Below are positions 53,657 to 64,000 of a stretch of 64,000 nucleotides of DNA, piece after piece. Below the pieces are notes generated by a model. The model searched no databases and had not been told where the DNA came from. It saw only the letters and a list, made by a program, of their open reading frames with translations. The translations under genes were made by a program, and so were the position numbers. Each line of letters begins with the position of its first letter. The stretch's first letter is position 1. Origin of the DNA: Trichopria drosophilae (Eukaryota > Arthropoda > Insecta > Hymenoptera > Diapriidae); assembly GCA_030407085.1 (NCBI GenBank), contig CM059582.1, forward strand, positions 48,135,001-48,199,000, read 5' to 3'.

Positions 53657-55308
53657 TCAAGCATCGGTTCCAATGTCAAGACTTCTCGAATCTTGGTTCG
53701 AGTCGTGTTGACTACCATTCTCGGAAGACGCGCTGCTTGAAAGACCTGATTGATCGGAACTCTTTTTCACTTTGGGCTTATATTCGGTAATAATAACAGT
53801 CACATTGTTCACCGTCACTTCGTTGCTCTGAGCTGTGCTGCGATCAATATTTTTGAGTCGAGGTGGATGACGATTCTTCCTCCTTGGCTTATCCAGCTTG
53901 CGATCTCTATCCTTGCCGCTGCTGGTTGTGCTACTCCCGCTACTTCCTTCCTTTTTGCCTGGCTTCAACAACGGCATGAACTGCTGTTGTGCAGCCTAAA
54001 ATTATAAAATTCAATGACAACACTAGTTTACAGCCAAAATGTACAATGCCATATTTTTGGGGGGGTTTATTTAGGCCTACAAAACAAGAAAATCATGGGA
54101 AAATATTTTTCTACGGATAGGATTTTGAGCAATGAATTTTTGAAAATTTTTTTCGTTTTTTTCTTAGATAAGAACACATATTAGGTCATATCTCCGGTTC
54201 AAAGTACTCAATTGCATAAAGTAAGTAGGCAAAATTAAAGGTAATTTTCTCACCTACAACTTCTTACATTATATTGTGATTGGATTAATAGTTTTAAAGT
54301 TATGTGCCAAATTATGTAAAAAAAATTGCCTTTTTTTGGCCAAAAATAAAAAAAAGAATTCACTGTATCACCTTAAACGTATAGAAATCGTTAAAATTTG
54401 TACAGTTTTTCATTTGTTACATATAGTTTGCCCTTTTGTGAACACAAAACGCTACTTAGAAATTAAGTTTAGTAAAATGGTAAAAAAATGCAAATTTTGA
54501 CTTTTTCTAACATTAAGAAGAAAATTAAATGAATTAAACAAATTAGTAGGCACAAAAAAAGAGAAAAAAATACAAAAAAGCCAAAATTTGCATTTTTTTA
54601 CCATTTTACTAAATTGATCATAACTTACGTATTAATCCATGGATTTTAATTTCTAAGTAGCGGTTTGTGTTCACAAAAGTGCGAACTATACGTAAAAAAT
54701 GAAAAACTGTACAAATTTTAACGATTTCTATACGTTTAAGGCCATACAGTGATTTTTTTTTTTATTTTTGGCCAAAACAGGCAATTTTTTTAACATAATT
54801 TGGCACATAACTTTAAAACTATTAATCCAATCACAATATAATGTAAGAAGTTGTAGGTGAGAAAATTACCTTTAATTTTGCCTACTTACTTTATGCAATT
54901 GAGTACTTTGAACCGGAGATATGACCTAATATGTGTTCCTATCTCAGAAAAAAACGAAAAAAATTGTCAAAAATTCATTGCTCGAAATCCGTAGAAAAAT
55001 ATTTTCCCATGATTTTTTTGTTTTTTAGGCCTAAATAAACCCCAAAACAAATATGGCATTGAATGTACATGAAATTTTTTTTTTTTGTTAGCTAGTGTAA
55101 TTAATCGGTTAAAAGGTTACAAGTCGCTTACCTGTTGAGCCGCTAACTGAGGGTTTATACGCGGCTTCCTCGTAGAGGTACCTTTCCTGACGTCACACAT
55201 GAGGCACTTAAATGCTTCTGCTGTATTCCTGTAAGTGCAGACACTGCAATCCCAATAATTTTCTTCCAAAACCTTCGCCTGACGTTTGCCGCTTCCCGAA
55301 TGGTTCAT
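53657..55308 (-). CDS. RYBP: RING1 and YY1-binding protein homolog
   Basis: A subunit of non-canonical Polycomb repressive complex 1 that bridges RING1, YY1/Pho and ubiquitylated H2A. Two coding exons, 55308-55132 (59 codons, phase 0) and 53995-53657 (112 codons plus stop), give 171 residues. Residues 19-40 hold a RanBP2-type zinc finger (WDCSVC, then F33, C35, C38), followed by [15 protein letters not shown]. The second exon is Lys/Ser-rich, then has [17 protein letters not shown] at about residues 120-136, the RING1-binding hairpin conserved in RYBP/YAF2. The C-terminal tail is Ser-rich and acidic. The ATG at 55308 fits the family N-terminus ([15 protein letters not shown]). The gene converges with Pwp1. 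Its 1.1 kb intron is almost wholly a palindrome. Confidence 0.95.
54039..55070. mobile_element. 1 kb foldback palindrome in the RYBP intron
   Basis: The left arm (about 54039-54515) and right arm (about 54575-55070) are inverted copies starting ATGTAC...AATGCCATATTT and continuing through TTTATTTAGGCCTA, AAATCATGGGAAAATATTTT and TATAGAAATCGTTAAAATTT. They leave a loop of about 60 bp. Identity is roughly nine in ten bases by eye. There is no coding content. Confidence 0.9.
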
Positions 55309-56151
55309 TGTTCATCGGAATAGAGAGTACAACAGTTGTGCGTTCTCAAGAGAGAGCCTGCTGCTTTGTGCGCCGCTTCACCTTCATCAAAAGTGTTTTG
55401 TAGTACATTCGGTGATTGTCTTGACAAGGAGGAACAACCTCCGATAAAAGGCTGATATAGTCAGCCTTGGAAAATTAAACGAGTTTATGCTATTACTAGC
55501 ATCAACTTAATAAAATGCAACGCTTCCTTGAATTCTTATGCTCCCTGGACCAGCCACCTACATCCCGTTGACACAATATTTTTTCTCGAAGCATTGTTAT
55601 ATTATTGCCTGTAAAAAATTCATATATAAGACAGTTATACCTTGTTTACTTGTTGAAGTATGTTTACTTTCTGTACAAGTATTTCATAATGAAAACAAGT
55701 CAAATATAAATAAGTTTAACTTTATTATTATTGTCTGTTTACTATCAATTAATACATTAATATACGTATAGATTTAGCATTGCGTATTAGTATTAAAATA
55801 AATTTATTATCGTCAAAGGATAATAGTAGGAAACTGAAGTATTTGTAGTTTTCTTATAAAATAATTCTATTTCAATTTAAATATCCTAAAGATATTTTCA
55901 TAATTTTTATAAATAATTCTTGGTTTAGACAATCACTGAATAAAATTCCAAAATGGTTTTAGAGCCTATAATTAATAAACAATTTTAAAGCAAATATATG
56001 CAAAAGTAGAAAAGATTCGTTAGGAGACTATTATAAACACTCCAATTTTTGTTTTAACTGTTTTTTTTAAAATCATATTTCGTGTTTTCCATTGAAAACC
56101 ATTTTGGAATTTTATTTAATTGTATTTTTTGTATGGTGAGCGTCTAAAGCA
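55309..56151. other. Upstream region of RYBP and AT-rich flank
   Basis: The first 150 bp are less AT-rich (promoter or 5' UTR of RYBP on the minus strand). The rest is AT-rich with no recognised feature. Confidence 0.45.
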
Positions 56152-58157
56152 CACTGTAAAAAATCCTGATGAAATTTACAACGTTGAACGTGGTAAATAT
56201 GGAACCTAAGCTAAACATGGTAATTTTAAATCACAAGCTGTAAAATTACTACGTTTAATGTAGGATTTTTACATTTGTGTTGTGTATTTTTACAAAATCA
56301 CGTATTTGCTTATGAAACTGCTTACGTAATTTATCCCAAAGATATAAATTAACATGAACATAACATTAAAACCTTTCATAAAAAATCAATAATAAACTTA
56401 TCATTATATCAGCATTCCATGGAATTTTCATCATTGTTTATGTTTATAAGGTAAGTTTAATAATAAACATATGACAAGAACTGAACTGAAATATATCTTA
56501 TATTATTGTCATTTTCTTTCTACAGTGAAATTATGTCAATTTTCAGTTTCAATTGATTCAGGATTGTGTACATAATATTACATAATAATATCCCTGCCGA
56601 AATAAATACTACAGAACACGATTCAGAAAACATATAGAGCACCATACAAATTATATTTATTACAGATTGTCAATTTAACTCGTAGTCTCGTTATATCTAA
56701 TTTATTTGAACATCGAGTAATCTCACATAGCCTACGCTCTTTTAGACCTGTCTGCGAGGGTCTCCATAAAACTAATTACAGCTTATTCTCAACTATTACT
56801 CGTGTTAAAAGTTTACTTCCGTTCAAATCGACAATAAGAAGACTTACTTCAGCTTTCGTTTAAATTTTTTTTCTGTTTAATTAGCTTTAGTCTTAAAATT
56901 AGTCGTTGGCTTTTGTAATTCATATTTTCCTTATTTTGTTATCTTTATAAATTGTACAGATTTAGTGCCACGAGGCACATTGTTGTAAAAGGCACATCTG
57001 TGCCGTTGATCTCAATAAATAAATAAATTAAGAAAACAAGTAGCTAAATACCAGAATATTAACGTTATAGAAATGTTGAGGGCTTACAATTTTATTAAAA
57101 ACTTCCGTCACTTAAAACAGTAAGTAATATTGCGAACCCCGTGTAAAAAGGCCGCTTCCTAAATTTAACTTTGTATGGTTTTTGCACCATTGTACAGTTT
57201 TTGCACCATACAAAGGTAAATTTAGGACAAGGTCTTTTTATCCAAAAATAAAAATAAAAATAAAAAAATAAAAAATTGCTATTGTCAGAGTAGGTCATAA
57301 TAATTACCTATTTTGAGAGTGGTAATTTTACTACTCTGAAAGTTGTAATTTTTACTACTTTGGAAACAGTAAATTTACAAGATTAATTTAATTTTACTAG
57401 TCTCGAAGTCGTAAATTTACAACTTCGATGTTAATTACAATTTTCCTAGGGTTTTTACTACTTTCAGAGTAGTAATTTTACAACAGGATTTTTACAGTGT
57501 AGAATATGAAAGGCAATTTCTTTGCTATTCATCTTACATTGCAAATAATCCTGTGGATTATTTTTCTCATGGCATATCTTTGCATTTCAGTATTTCTACA
57601 GTGCAATAAAGTAAACGATATTATTTTTGTAAGAAAAGTATTAATTGGATCTGTTAACTCAGATTATATTAAAAGTTTGTTCCTGTTTCGAACCATTCAT
57701 TTATGTGTCGTAAATGTTTCTATTTGGTGGTATACCGTTTATCCAAAATATAAAAAATTTTAGTGTAAAATTACCATGGCAATAGGTAATCAGGAAGACC
57801 CACTCTGAATGAACGGAAACCCCTAGGAAGATTGTAAAATTACAATGCTCTTGTAAATTTACCACTTCTAGCGTAGTAAGTTTACGATTTTCAAAGTAGT
57901 GAAATTACTCTTTTGCAGTAGTAAAATTACTACACTCAGAGAGAGTCTTGTAATTACCTACTCTGAACGGAGTCATTTTACAATTTTGTTGTAAAATTAC
58001 TACGATAGTGGTAAAATTCCTAGTGGAATTGTAATTTTACACCGCTCCGAGTTGTAAAAATTCTGGTGACTAGTGATTTTATACTACTTCTAGGATAATC
58101 ATACTGTAATTTTACAATTCTGTAAGTAATTTTACACCATCATTTTTTACAGTGCAG
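56152..58157. repeat. CACTGTAAAAAAT-bounded degenerate TAATTTTAC array
   Basis: It starts CACTGTAAAAAATCCTGATG and ends ATTTTTTACAGTG, with another TTTTTACAGTG end at about 57490-57500. Between 57300-57500 and 57780-58150 the word GTAATTTTAC (or GTAAAATTAC) recurs many times at irregular 20-40 bp intervals, joined by ACTCTGAAAGT-like linkers, in both orientations. A LINE fragment sits inside at 56690-57030. Confidence 0.6.
56690..57030 (+). mobile_element. LINE 3' end fragment
   Basis: It encodes SHSLRSFRPVCEGLHKTNYS then FSTITRVKSLLPFKSTIRRL, alignable to the C-terminus of the 47.3 kb LINE ([20 protein letters not shown]...). The 3' UTR follows with paired GTGCCACGAGGCAC and GGCACATCTGTGCC hairpins, GTTGATCTC and an AATAAATAAATAAA tail. 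Confidence 0.75.
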
Positions 58158-58177
58158 AATCCGGAATAATTTACACT

Positions 58178-59722
58178 GTAAAAAATCAGAATGAATTTTG
58201 TAACGTTGAGCATGGACAAAAAAATTACCCACTTTCATAGTAAATTTACAATTAAGAACATTGTAACTTTGTAACTTTAAAAACGTTACTTTTCATATAA
58301 CCTTGTATATTTTTCCTCAATTTGTAAAATTACAGTCCAATGCAAGTAATAAAATTACCCACGAACAACGTTGTAAGAGTACACAATTTGGTACATTTCC
58401 GATACGCAACATTGTAAATCTACTATGCATTCTTGAACCTCAATTCGGAAAAAAATCCAATGCTCAATGTAGTATTATTAAACAAATTTTATGTTTGAAT
58501 TTTACCAGTGTATTATAAATTTCCTTAGTCTAGGGATGGGACTAGCATTCGAGACCTAGATTCTCCAGCGGTATTTGCTAATTTGTGTAAGAATCTTTAT
58601 TTGAGTTATTATTCTTTAATTTATTTATAGTCTATTTATTGAGATATTATTGAGCAACATTCTATTCTATTTATTATTATTACAATTCATATTCAATAAA
58701 TAAAATTTATCCTTGCAAAAGATATGTGCATACTTTCTTATTAACTTTCAAAAATTACGTGATTTCCATTGGTCAATATCTAATAAACTTCTCTTAAATA
58801 CTAATAAATACCACAGTATATCGTTCTTTCGGGATTAAACCCCCTCATCTTTTTTATATAACATAAATAATAACCTACTATCACAAGTAACTTCAGTAAA
58901 GGATTTTGGAATTAATTTTAATCAATCTTTTAATTTTACGAAATATCTTAACATTGTAACGGCAAAGGCTTACTCCGTACTTAACTTTGTGCGGTGATCA
59001 ACTGGCGACTTTAAAAATATCTATACCATTATTTATTTATATAAGTCTTTGGTACTTCCGCTTCTACTATATTGTCCCCTCATTTAGTTGCCATACACAG
59101 CAAAGGGAATAACAGTCCTAGAATCTGTTCAACACAGATTTATCCGCTATTTGTCTTCAAAAACCAAATCCCCACTTTCCTTTTTAGACCATAGTTTATC
59201 TTACAAAGTTAAAGATTTCAACCTTCCTTCCATTAAATCCATGCATCACGCAATCAACATTCACACTGTTTATAAAGTAATTTACCGACTGTTTTTCTTC
59301 TACTGAATTATTAAATTTATTTACTTATTGATTTTTTTAAACTTAACTTAGATTCCGTCACCCTCTCTTTGAGACCACAAATCGATTATGGATTCTTTTC
59401 TGTAACGACAGGATTTCAACGGGAGTGGAATAGACTTTCTATTGAATCTCAATCGATTCATCGTTTTAAAAGTTTTAAAGAGTTCCACTCTTTTAAGGTC
59501 TACATTAACGAGCCTACAAATGTTTTTAAGAACTTCCTATAATTCCACTTTTTTGCATTACCTCCATGGTCAATTATATTACCCACTTTGTTATTTATCT
59601 CGGTATACTAATTTTTCATGTATAATTTTATGTAATAGGCTTGTGAATGACGTTAATTTATAAATAAATAAATAACACAACTAAGCAAAATTAAAGGAAA
59701 ATAATGTTTTTTACAGTGTATA
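58178..59722. mobile_element. Second CACTGTAAAAAAT-bounded unit carrying a LINE
   Basis: It begins ACACTGTAAAAAATCAGAAT followed by TTTTGTAACGTTGAGCATGG, as the unit at 56152 does (CACTGTAAAAAATCCTGATG, TTTACAACGTTGAACGTGG). It closes with TTTTTTACAGTG at about 59710-59721. Its middle is occupied by the LINE at 58750-59675. Confidence 0.5.
58750..59675 (+). mobile_element. Decayed LINE ORF2 C-terminal half
   Basis: Successive frames encode VTSVKDFGINFNQSFNFTKY, IYTIIYLYKSLVLPLLLYCP, then LESVQHRFIRYLSSKTKSPL followed by FLDHSLSYKVKDFNLPSIKS, matching the 47.3 kb LINE ([29 protein letters not shown]). Stops and frameshifts break it. A TATAAATAAATAAATAA tail ends near 59675. Confidence 0.8.
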
Positions 59723-59885
59723 ATTTGGATTTTAAATTAAGCAACTATTTATTCCACCATACTGGTATATTAATGAAGGTTCACATCAACGTTTAATTGT
59801 AATATTCTTACAAGTTTCTGTGCTTTGATTTTTTCCTTATTTTGTACTTGACGATATTGTACACTACCAGCCAAAAGTTCGTGAC

Positions 59886-60581
59886 CGCTCTGAATTTTTT
59901 AAATCGTCAAATAATGCGTTCTATCTCTGAATCATTAACGATAATGATAAAACTCATATGATATCTTTTAAAGTACACAAATAAAGTTTTACTTCAGACG
60001 TTATAGTTTCGTAGTTGTCAAATTTTAAAATTGTTAAAATTTTCAATTTTTTTCTTTCGACTTTAAACACTGACAAAATGTTTCTGCATATAGTGAATTT
60101 TTATCTAAATACTACAATTCAAGGGCTTTAAAATGGCTATTGTGAAAAGTCGATACAATTTTTTGTTCCTGAGTTATGATTTTTTAGAAATTGCCAGTTC
60201 ACCCCATTTTGTAAGAATCCTTTGGAGAAAGGCAAAAAGTTGATAACTCAAAAAAATAGTAACTCTAACAAAAAAAATCGTATGTACTTTTTACAAGAGC
60301 TATGTCAAAGCTCTTGAATTATAGTATTTAGCCAAAAATTGGAAATATACAGAAAAATTTATTAGACTTTTTGTTAGTGTTAAAAGTCGAAAGAAAAAAA
60401 TGGCGAATTTTAATATTTTTAAAATTTGACAACTGCGAAACTATAACGTCTGGAGTAAAACTAGATGCACCAATTGAAAGCTTTATTTATGTACTTTAAA
60501 AGACATCCAATGAGTTTTATGATTATCGTTAAGGATTCGGAAATAGAACGCATTATTGGACGAGTTAAAAAATTCAGAGCG
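59886..60581. mobile_element. 700 bp foldback palindrome
   Basis: The arms of about 345 bp meet near 60233. Outer words are CGCTCTGAATTTTTTAAATCGTC and, reversed, CGCTCTGAATTTTTTAACTCGTC. Inner matches include TAATGCGTTCTATCTC, TTTTAAAGTACA, ATAGTTTCG(T/C)AGTTGTCAAA and CTTTCGACTTT. The sequence just outside the left arm (CCAAAAGTTCGTGACC) resembles Tc1/mariner termini. Non-coding. Confidence 0.9.
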
Positions 60582-62840
60582 TTCAAAATGTAGGTGTTTT
60601 GTTGATTAAATAAGTAATTTTAATAAAAATATACATTAGTTATTATAAAGATTCCAATAATTATATAATATGTATTTAAAAAAAGTAAGTGTAATTCTTA
60701 GTGGTATTTAAGATACATATGGTCAAATCCACAGAATTTTTGAATTTTGTTCAAAAAAGGTTGAAAAACAATTTTAATCGCACAATATTCCCCCTTCGTA
60801 CATGTTTGTGTATCCCTCTAGGAGAAATAATCTATACCTGTATAACTTTTTTATTGCGGACCATTTGTGTATGAAATACATAGGTATTTTTAATCATTTT
60901 GAATTTATTTTCACTAAATTATTAATTACATTTTATCTAATAATACGAACAAAATACAAGAATTATTTGTAGCCCACATAATTTCTGTTAATAAATGATC
61001 GATTGATGGAATCACAGACATCAAGTAACATTTTAAAAACTTATTAAAGATGTGCTCTACGATAATGTGAAATTTTTTATATTTGCACAAATTTTATTAT
61101 TTATTTCAACTTTATCTTGTCATGGATTTACAATGAGCACATATTCGTAATATGGCCAGATTTCTTCATTTTTATCTTTAGGAATGAAAAGCATCTATTA
61201 TTTCGTTGGGTTATTGCATGCCGCGATTATGAAACAGCAAAATATCAATAAAATGTGGATTTCACAAAAAGTTATTTCATGTCGGATGCTGAACTCTTAC
61301 AATAAACTTTGTGCACATCAATGTGATTTATAATATGTATTGCTTTCTAGTATGTGCAGTCATAAGTTAATCGTCAGATAAATGCCTTAATCCCGAGGCT
61401 GTGTGTTTAGCATAAGGGAGATTTTTAAAAAATTATTCGCAATTTCCAAGATTTTACAGGTTTTACTGCCTCTTGCATAAAAATATTTTGGCACGACTTT
61501 TTTTCTACAAAAATGTTAATAAAGGTCTTTGTTGAAATACGAAATAAGTATATTTTTTAAACATTCCTAAAGCCTTAATAATTACAGAATTATGGGTATT
61601 TTACCAAAATTAAAAGTTCTGTGGATTTGCCTATATTTTGTGTTTCTTAAATGTTTTTTATGGGTCATTCTTCGAAAAAGTTTAAAATCGACATATTTTT
61701 TTTTCCACAAAATAAAAGATTATAAAAAGTTTAGATATATTCATTGGCTTGCTAATTACGTAAATATGAAGTAATAATGCAGCAGCCATCGATACGCGTG
61801 AAATATACAAGTAATTTAATTTTTTAATGGAAATTTTATATAAAAATGGTGAAATGTTCACTCTTAGTGAATGAGTGACTCAGAAAAAGTAAAAATAAAA
61901 ATAGTAACTTAATAATATTTATTTTATAAAACTCAATAAGTTCAATAAAAATCTGTTCTATCACTAATAAGAATGGAATTTCCGTGAATCACTAATTGTC
62001 CAAGAGGCTTACATGACAGGGGAGCTTACATGTCAACGTTTTAACCATGTTAACATAAGAACAAAATAAATTTCGGTCAAATGCACTTAAGGCATAAGAA
62101 TTTAATATTTTCTTTATATTTTAAGATATTACTCGCTTTCTTAACATGCTAAATTAGCGTCGCAAATATGACAGGAGGCTTACAAGGAATAAACGTACTG
62201 GCCTTAGTTCTAACAATATTACTAAATTTGGGTTTAAATTAGTTTTGACATCAGTAATATTATACATACAATCCATAGTCGAAAAGTAATCGAAATTGTA
62301 GAACGATTCTCTGTATCTACATTTAATTTTTTTTGTACTGCAAATGGCATGTATTCTGTACTTACATTTATTTTTTAAAACATGGGGACACATTTTACAA
62401 AGCTATAACAACTTTCAGGAATGTTATAGTGAAATTTCCACAGCACTATTTGTTTGTTTAAACAAATTTAATCGTTCACATGAAAGAGAATGACAGTGAT
62501 CAATAACGTGTTATTTATACCTGGGGACAGCTAGGAGGCTTACATTTCGGTCCTTTAGCAGTATGTGAAAATTTTATCATGCGATTTGAACAAATTATCT
62601 CTTGTGTAATGTTTACATAAAAGTATAAGGCACAAGAAAAAAATGTTTGGAGAATAAATTCCATTATTTGGATAATTTATTAACTGGGGACATAAAATTA
62701 CATTTTCCTGGAGAATGACCCTTATAACAAACTGAGTATTATGAGTAGCACGGATATCTTTTAACCATTACTTTTGTAAGGATGGTAACAAGGGAAATTA
62801 TGGCAAGTCGGCTACCGAATATATTATTTATTTGAAAATA
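60582..62840. other. AT-rich stretch with a recurring AGGAGGCTTACA word
   Basis: No gene was recognised. The word (A)GGAGGCTTACA or a close variant occurs at about 62004, 62020, 62172 and 62533. The rest shows nothing I can name. Confidence 0.45.
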
Positions 62841-63711
62841 CATCAACGACTTCAGCGTTCGAACTGAACCCACGTCTTGTTCTTCGGGGACTGACTGTTC
62901 CGTCGATTTTCAAATCACATCAACTTTGTTTGAACTACAATTAGTTGTTATTGTTTATGTACGCATTTATTAGTATTTGAACGACGTTCGCTATCGTTCC
63001 TACACTTTCGACATTACGACTACAAATTACCTTAAAGTTGAGAGCAAGGTTCTACAGTAGTGACAGAAGCAGAATGTTGCTCGTAAACATCCGTTCTGTG
63101 CAACTTACTGAAACTTTAGATTGACTTCAAAATTAACCAATTTCTTACAAAATTAAATGATCATATAATTGATAATAAAAGTAACCTTTTTTTATAAAAG
63201 CGAAGCTTTCCATAGACTGAAGTAGAATCGATCTTGCAAACTTTGCATTTATGAAGTCATCTATTGTTATAAATCAGTGTCAGTGGTGAATTTACACGGC
63301 CTGAAATCGGCCTCCTTACATCAGTTTGATGTTTGTCACTATATGAGAATATAAAAAAGACATTTTACGCGCAACGTTGACAGAATCTCAGATTCTTTTC
63401 CGTGCGTACACGCACACGCCCACACAGTCGCACAGCAAAATTCGCGCACGCGATCCAGATCGGATTTTGCAGTGACTGGGTTTTAAAAAACGTTTCGAGC
63501 TAATTAATTTGAGGTTTAGGATTTTCGAAAATTCGACGTCTTTTCTGACGCGTCATGCAGAACTTCCGAGACAATTATTCTAAAAAAAATATTTTGACAA
63601 ACGATCCGGGACTTCGGTCCGATTCGCCCGCAGCGGAATCAGGACATCGGAACGCGGAACCCGAACTGATCGTAACGCGAAAAAAAATTGGAAAGTGAAG
63701 TAAGGGAACGG
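62841..63711 (+). promoter_or_regulatory. CpG-richer region: candidate promoter and 5' UTR exon of a gene off the right edge
   Basis: CpG and GC content rise sharply from about 62.84 kb and especially 63.40-63.70 kb. Two adjacent strong donors (GTGAA|GTAAGGG after 63699 and GAACG|GTAAGGAA after 63711) would end a non-coding first exon on the plus strand. A short open frame from ATG 63811 (MAEMNSEIMDELSTFDNGLN) could be an alternative start but has no clear donor. The gene body would lie beyond 64000. Confidence 0.35.
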
Positions 63712-63950
63712 TAAGGAATTGAAACCATCGGAACTCAGAAGCGTCATCATCAGGGCTGTATCTAAATTATCTAAATCAACATTTAACAAATATTGTATTC
63801 AATTTAATTTATGGCAGAAATGAACTCTGAAATAATGGATGAATTAAGTACATTTGATAATGGCCTAAATGTGTCACCCAATAACTCTTTGTGTCACTTT
63901 TTTCTTAAGAAAACTTTATTGTTTAAAACACATGCTATATAAACTATTCA

Positions 63951-64000
63951 AGGTTGTTGATTACGTTGATTACGAATTTGAAGTCGGATTTCGAAAATTC
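63951..64000 (+). repeat. Edge fragment of the CTGATTACGAAT dispersed repeat
   Basis: The last bases read TTGATTACGAATTTGAAGTC then GGATTTCGAAAATTC, matching the unit of the tandem array at 51.3-51.7 kb. The repeat runs off the window. Confidence 0.7.

Noticed and set aside
63811..63945. Short plus-strand frame starting MAEMNSEIMDELSTFDNG.
   Set aside because: It ends after about 44 codons without a convincing donor and runs into low-complexity sequence. It is kept only as a possible alternative start next to the candidate promoter.

Overview
The window looks like intron-rich, AT-rich insect nuclear DNA. It carries five protein-coding loci with GT-AG introns, one of them a chemosensory ionotropic receptor (an arthropod/protostome family). 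Around them lies a dense population of non-LTR retrotransposons, MITEs and foldback elements, plus a short CCTAA-type telomere-like tract. The protein sequences are compatible with Hymenoptera, perhaps a parasitoid wasp, but the order is inferred, not proven.

Layout. 1-20.2 kb: no convincing protein gene. It holds a U1 snRNA-like fragment at the left edge, several MITEs, the 3' end of a LINE, and a head-to-head pair of a tRNA-derived SINE. 20.2-26.8 kb (+): kinase-domain and C-tail exons of a novel protein kinase C (delta type), preceded by a possible first exon; no C1 or C2 exon was found in the window. 26.8-30.9 kb: no gene. 30.9-36.7 kb (+): a complete divergent ionotropic receptor of 631 residues in three coding exons. 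36.9-40.8 kb: MITE, R1-like LINE fragment next to telomere-like repeats, other repeats. 40.8-41.3 kb (-): a single-exon BED/U1-type zinc-finger protein that resembles the N-terminus of hAT-like transposases. 41.7-52.4 kb (+): Pwp1, 11 coding exons and 493 residues, with a 7.8 kb first intron full of nested mobile elements. 53.7-55.3 kb (-): RYBP, 171 residues in two coding exons separated by a 1 kb palindrome. 55.4-64 kb: LINE remnants, a degenerate TAATTTTAC-type array, a palindromic foldback element and, at the right edge, a CpG-richer stretch that looks like a promoter plus 5' UTR exon.

The genes are not a pathway cluster. Pwp1 (ribosome biogenesis, chromatin) and RYBP (non-canonical PRC1) are convergent. 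The BED-finger gene and Pwp1 are divergent and share about 400 bp of upstream sequence. The most informative material is the mobile DNA: a tRNA-Ala-like SINE family; a TIR element whose insertion point can be read against an inverted 'empty-site' copy 7 kb away in the same intron; three foldback palindromes; and pogo-like MITEs. All alignments and splice sites were made by eye; no database search was possible.
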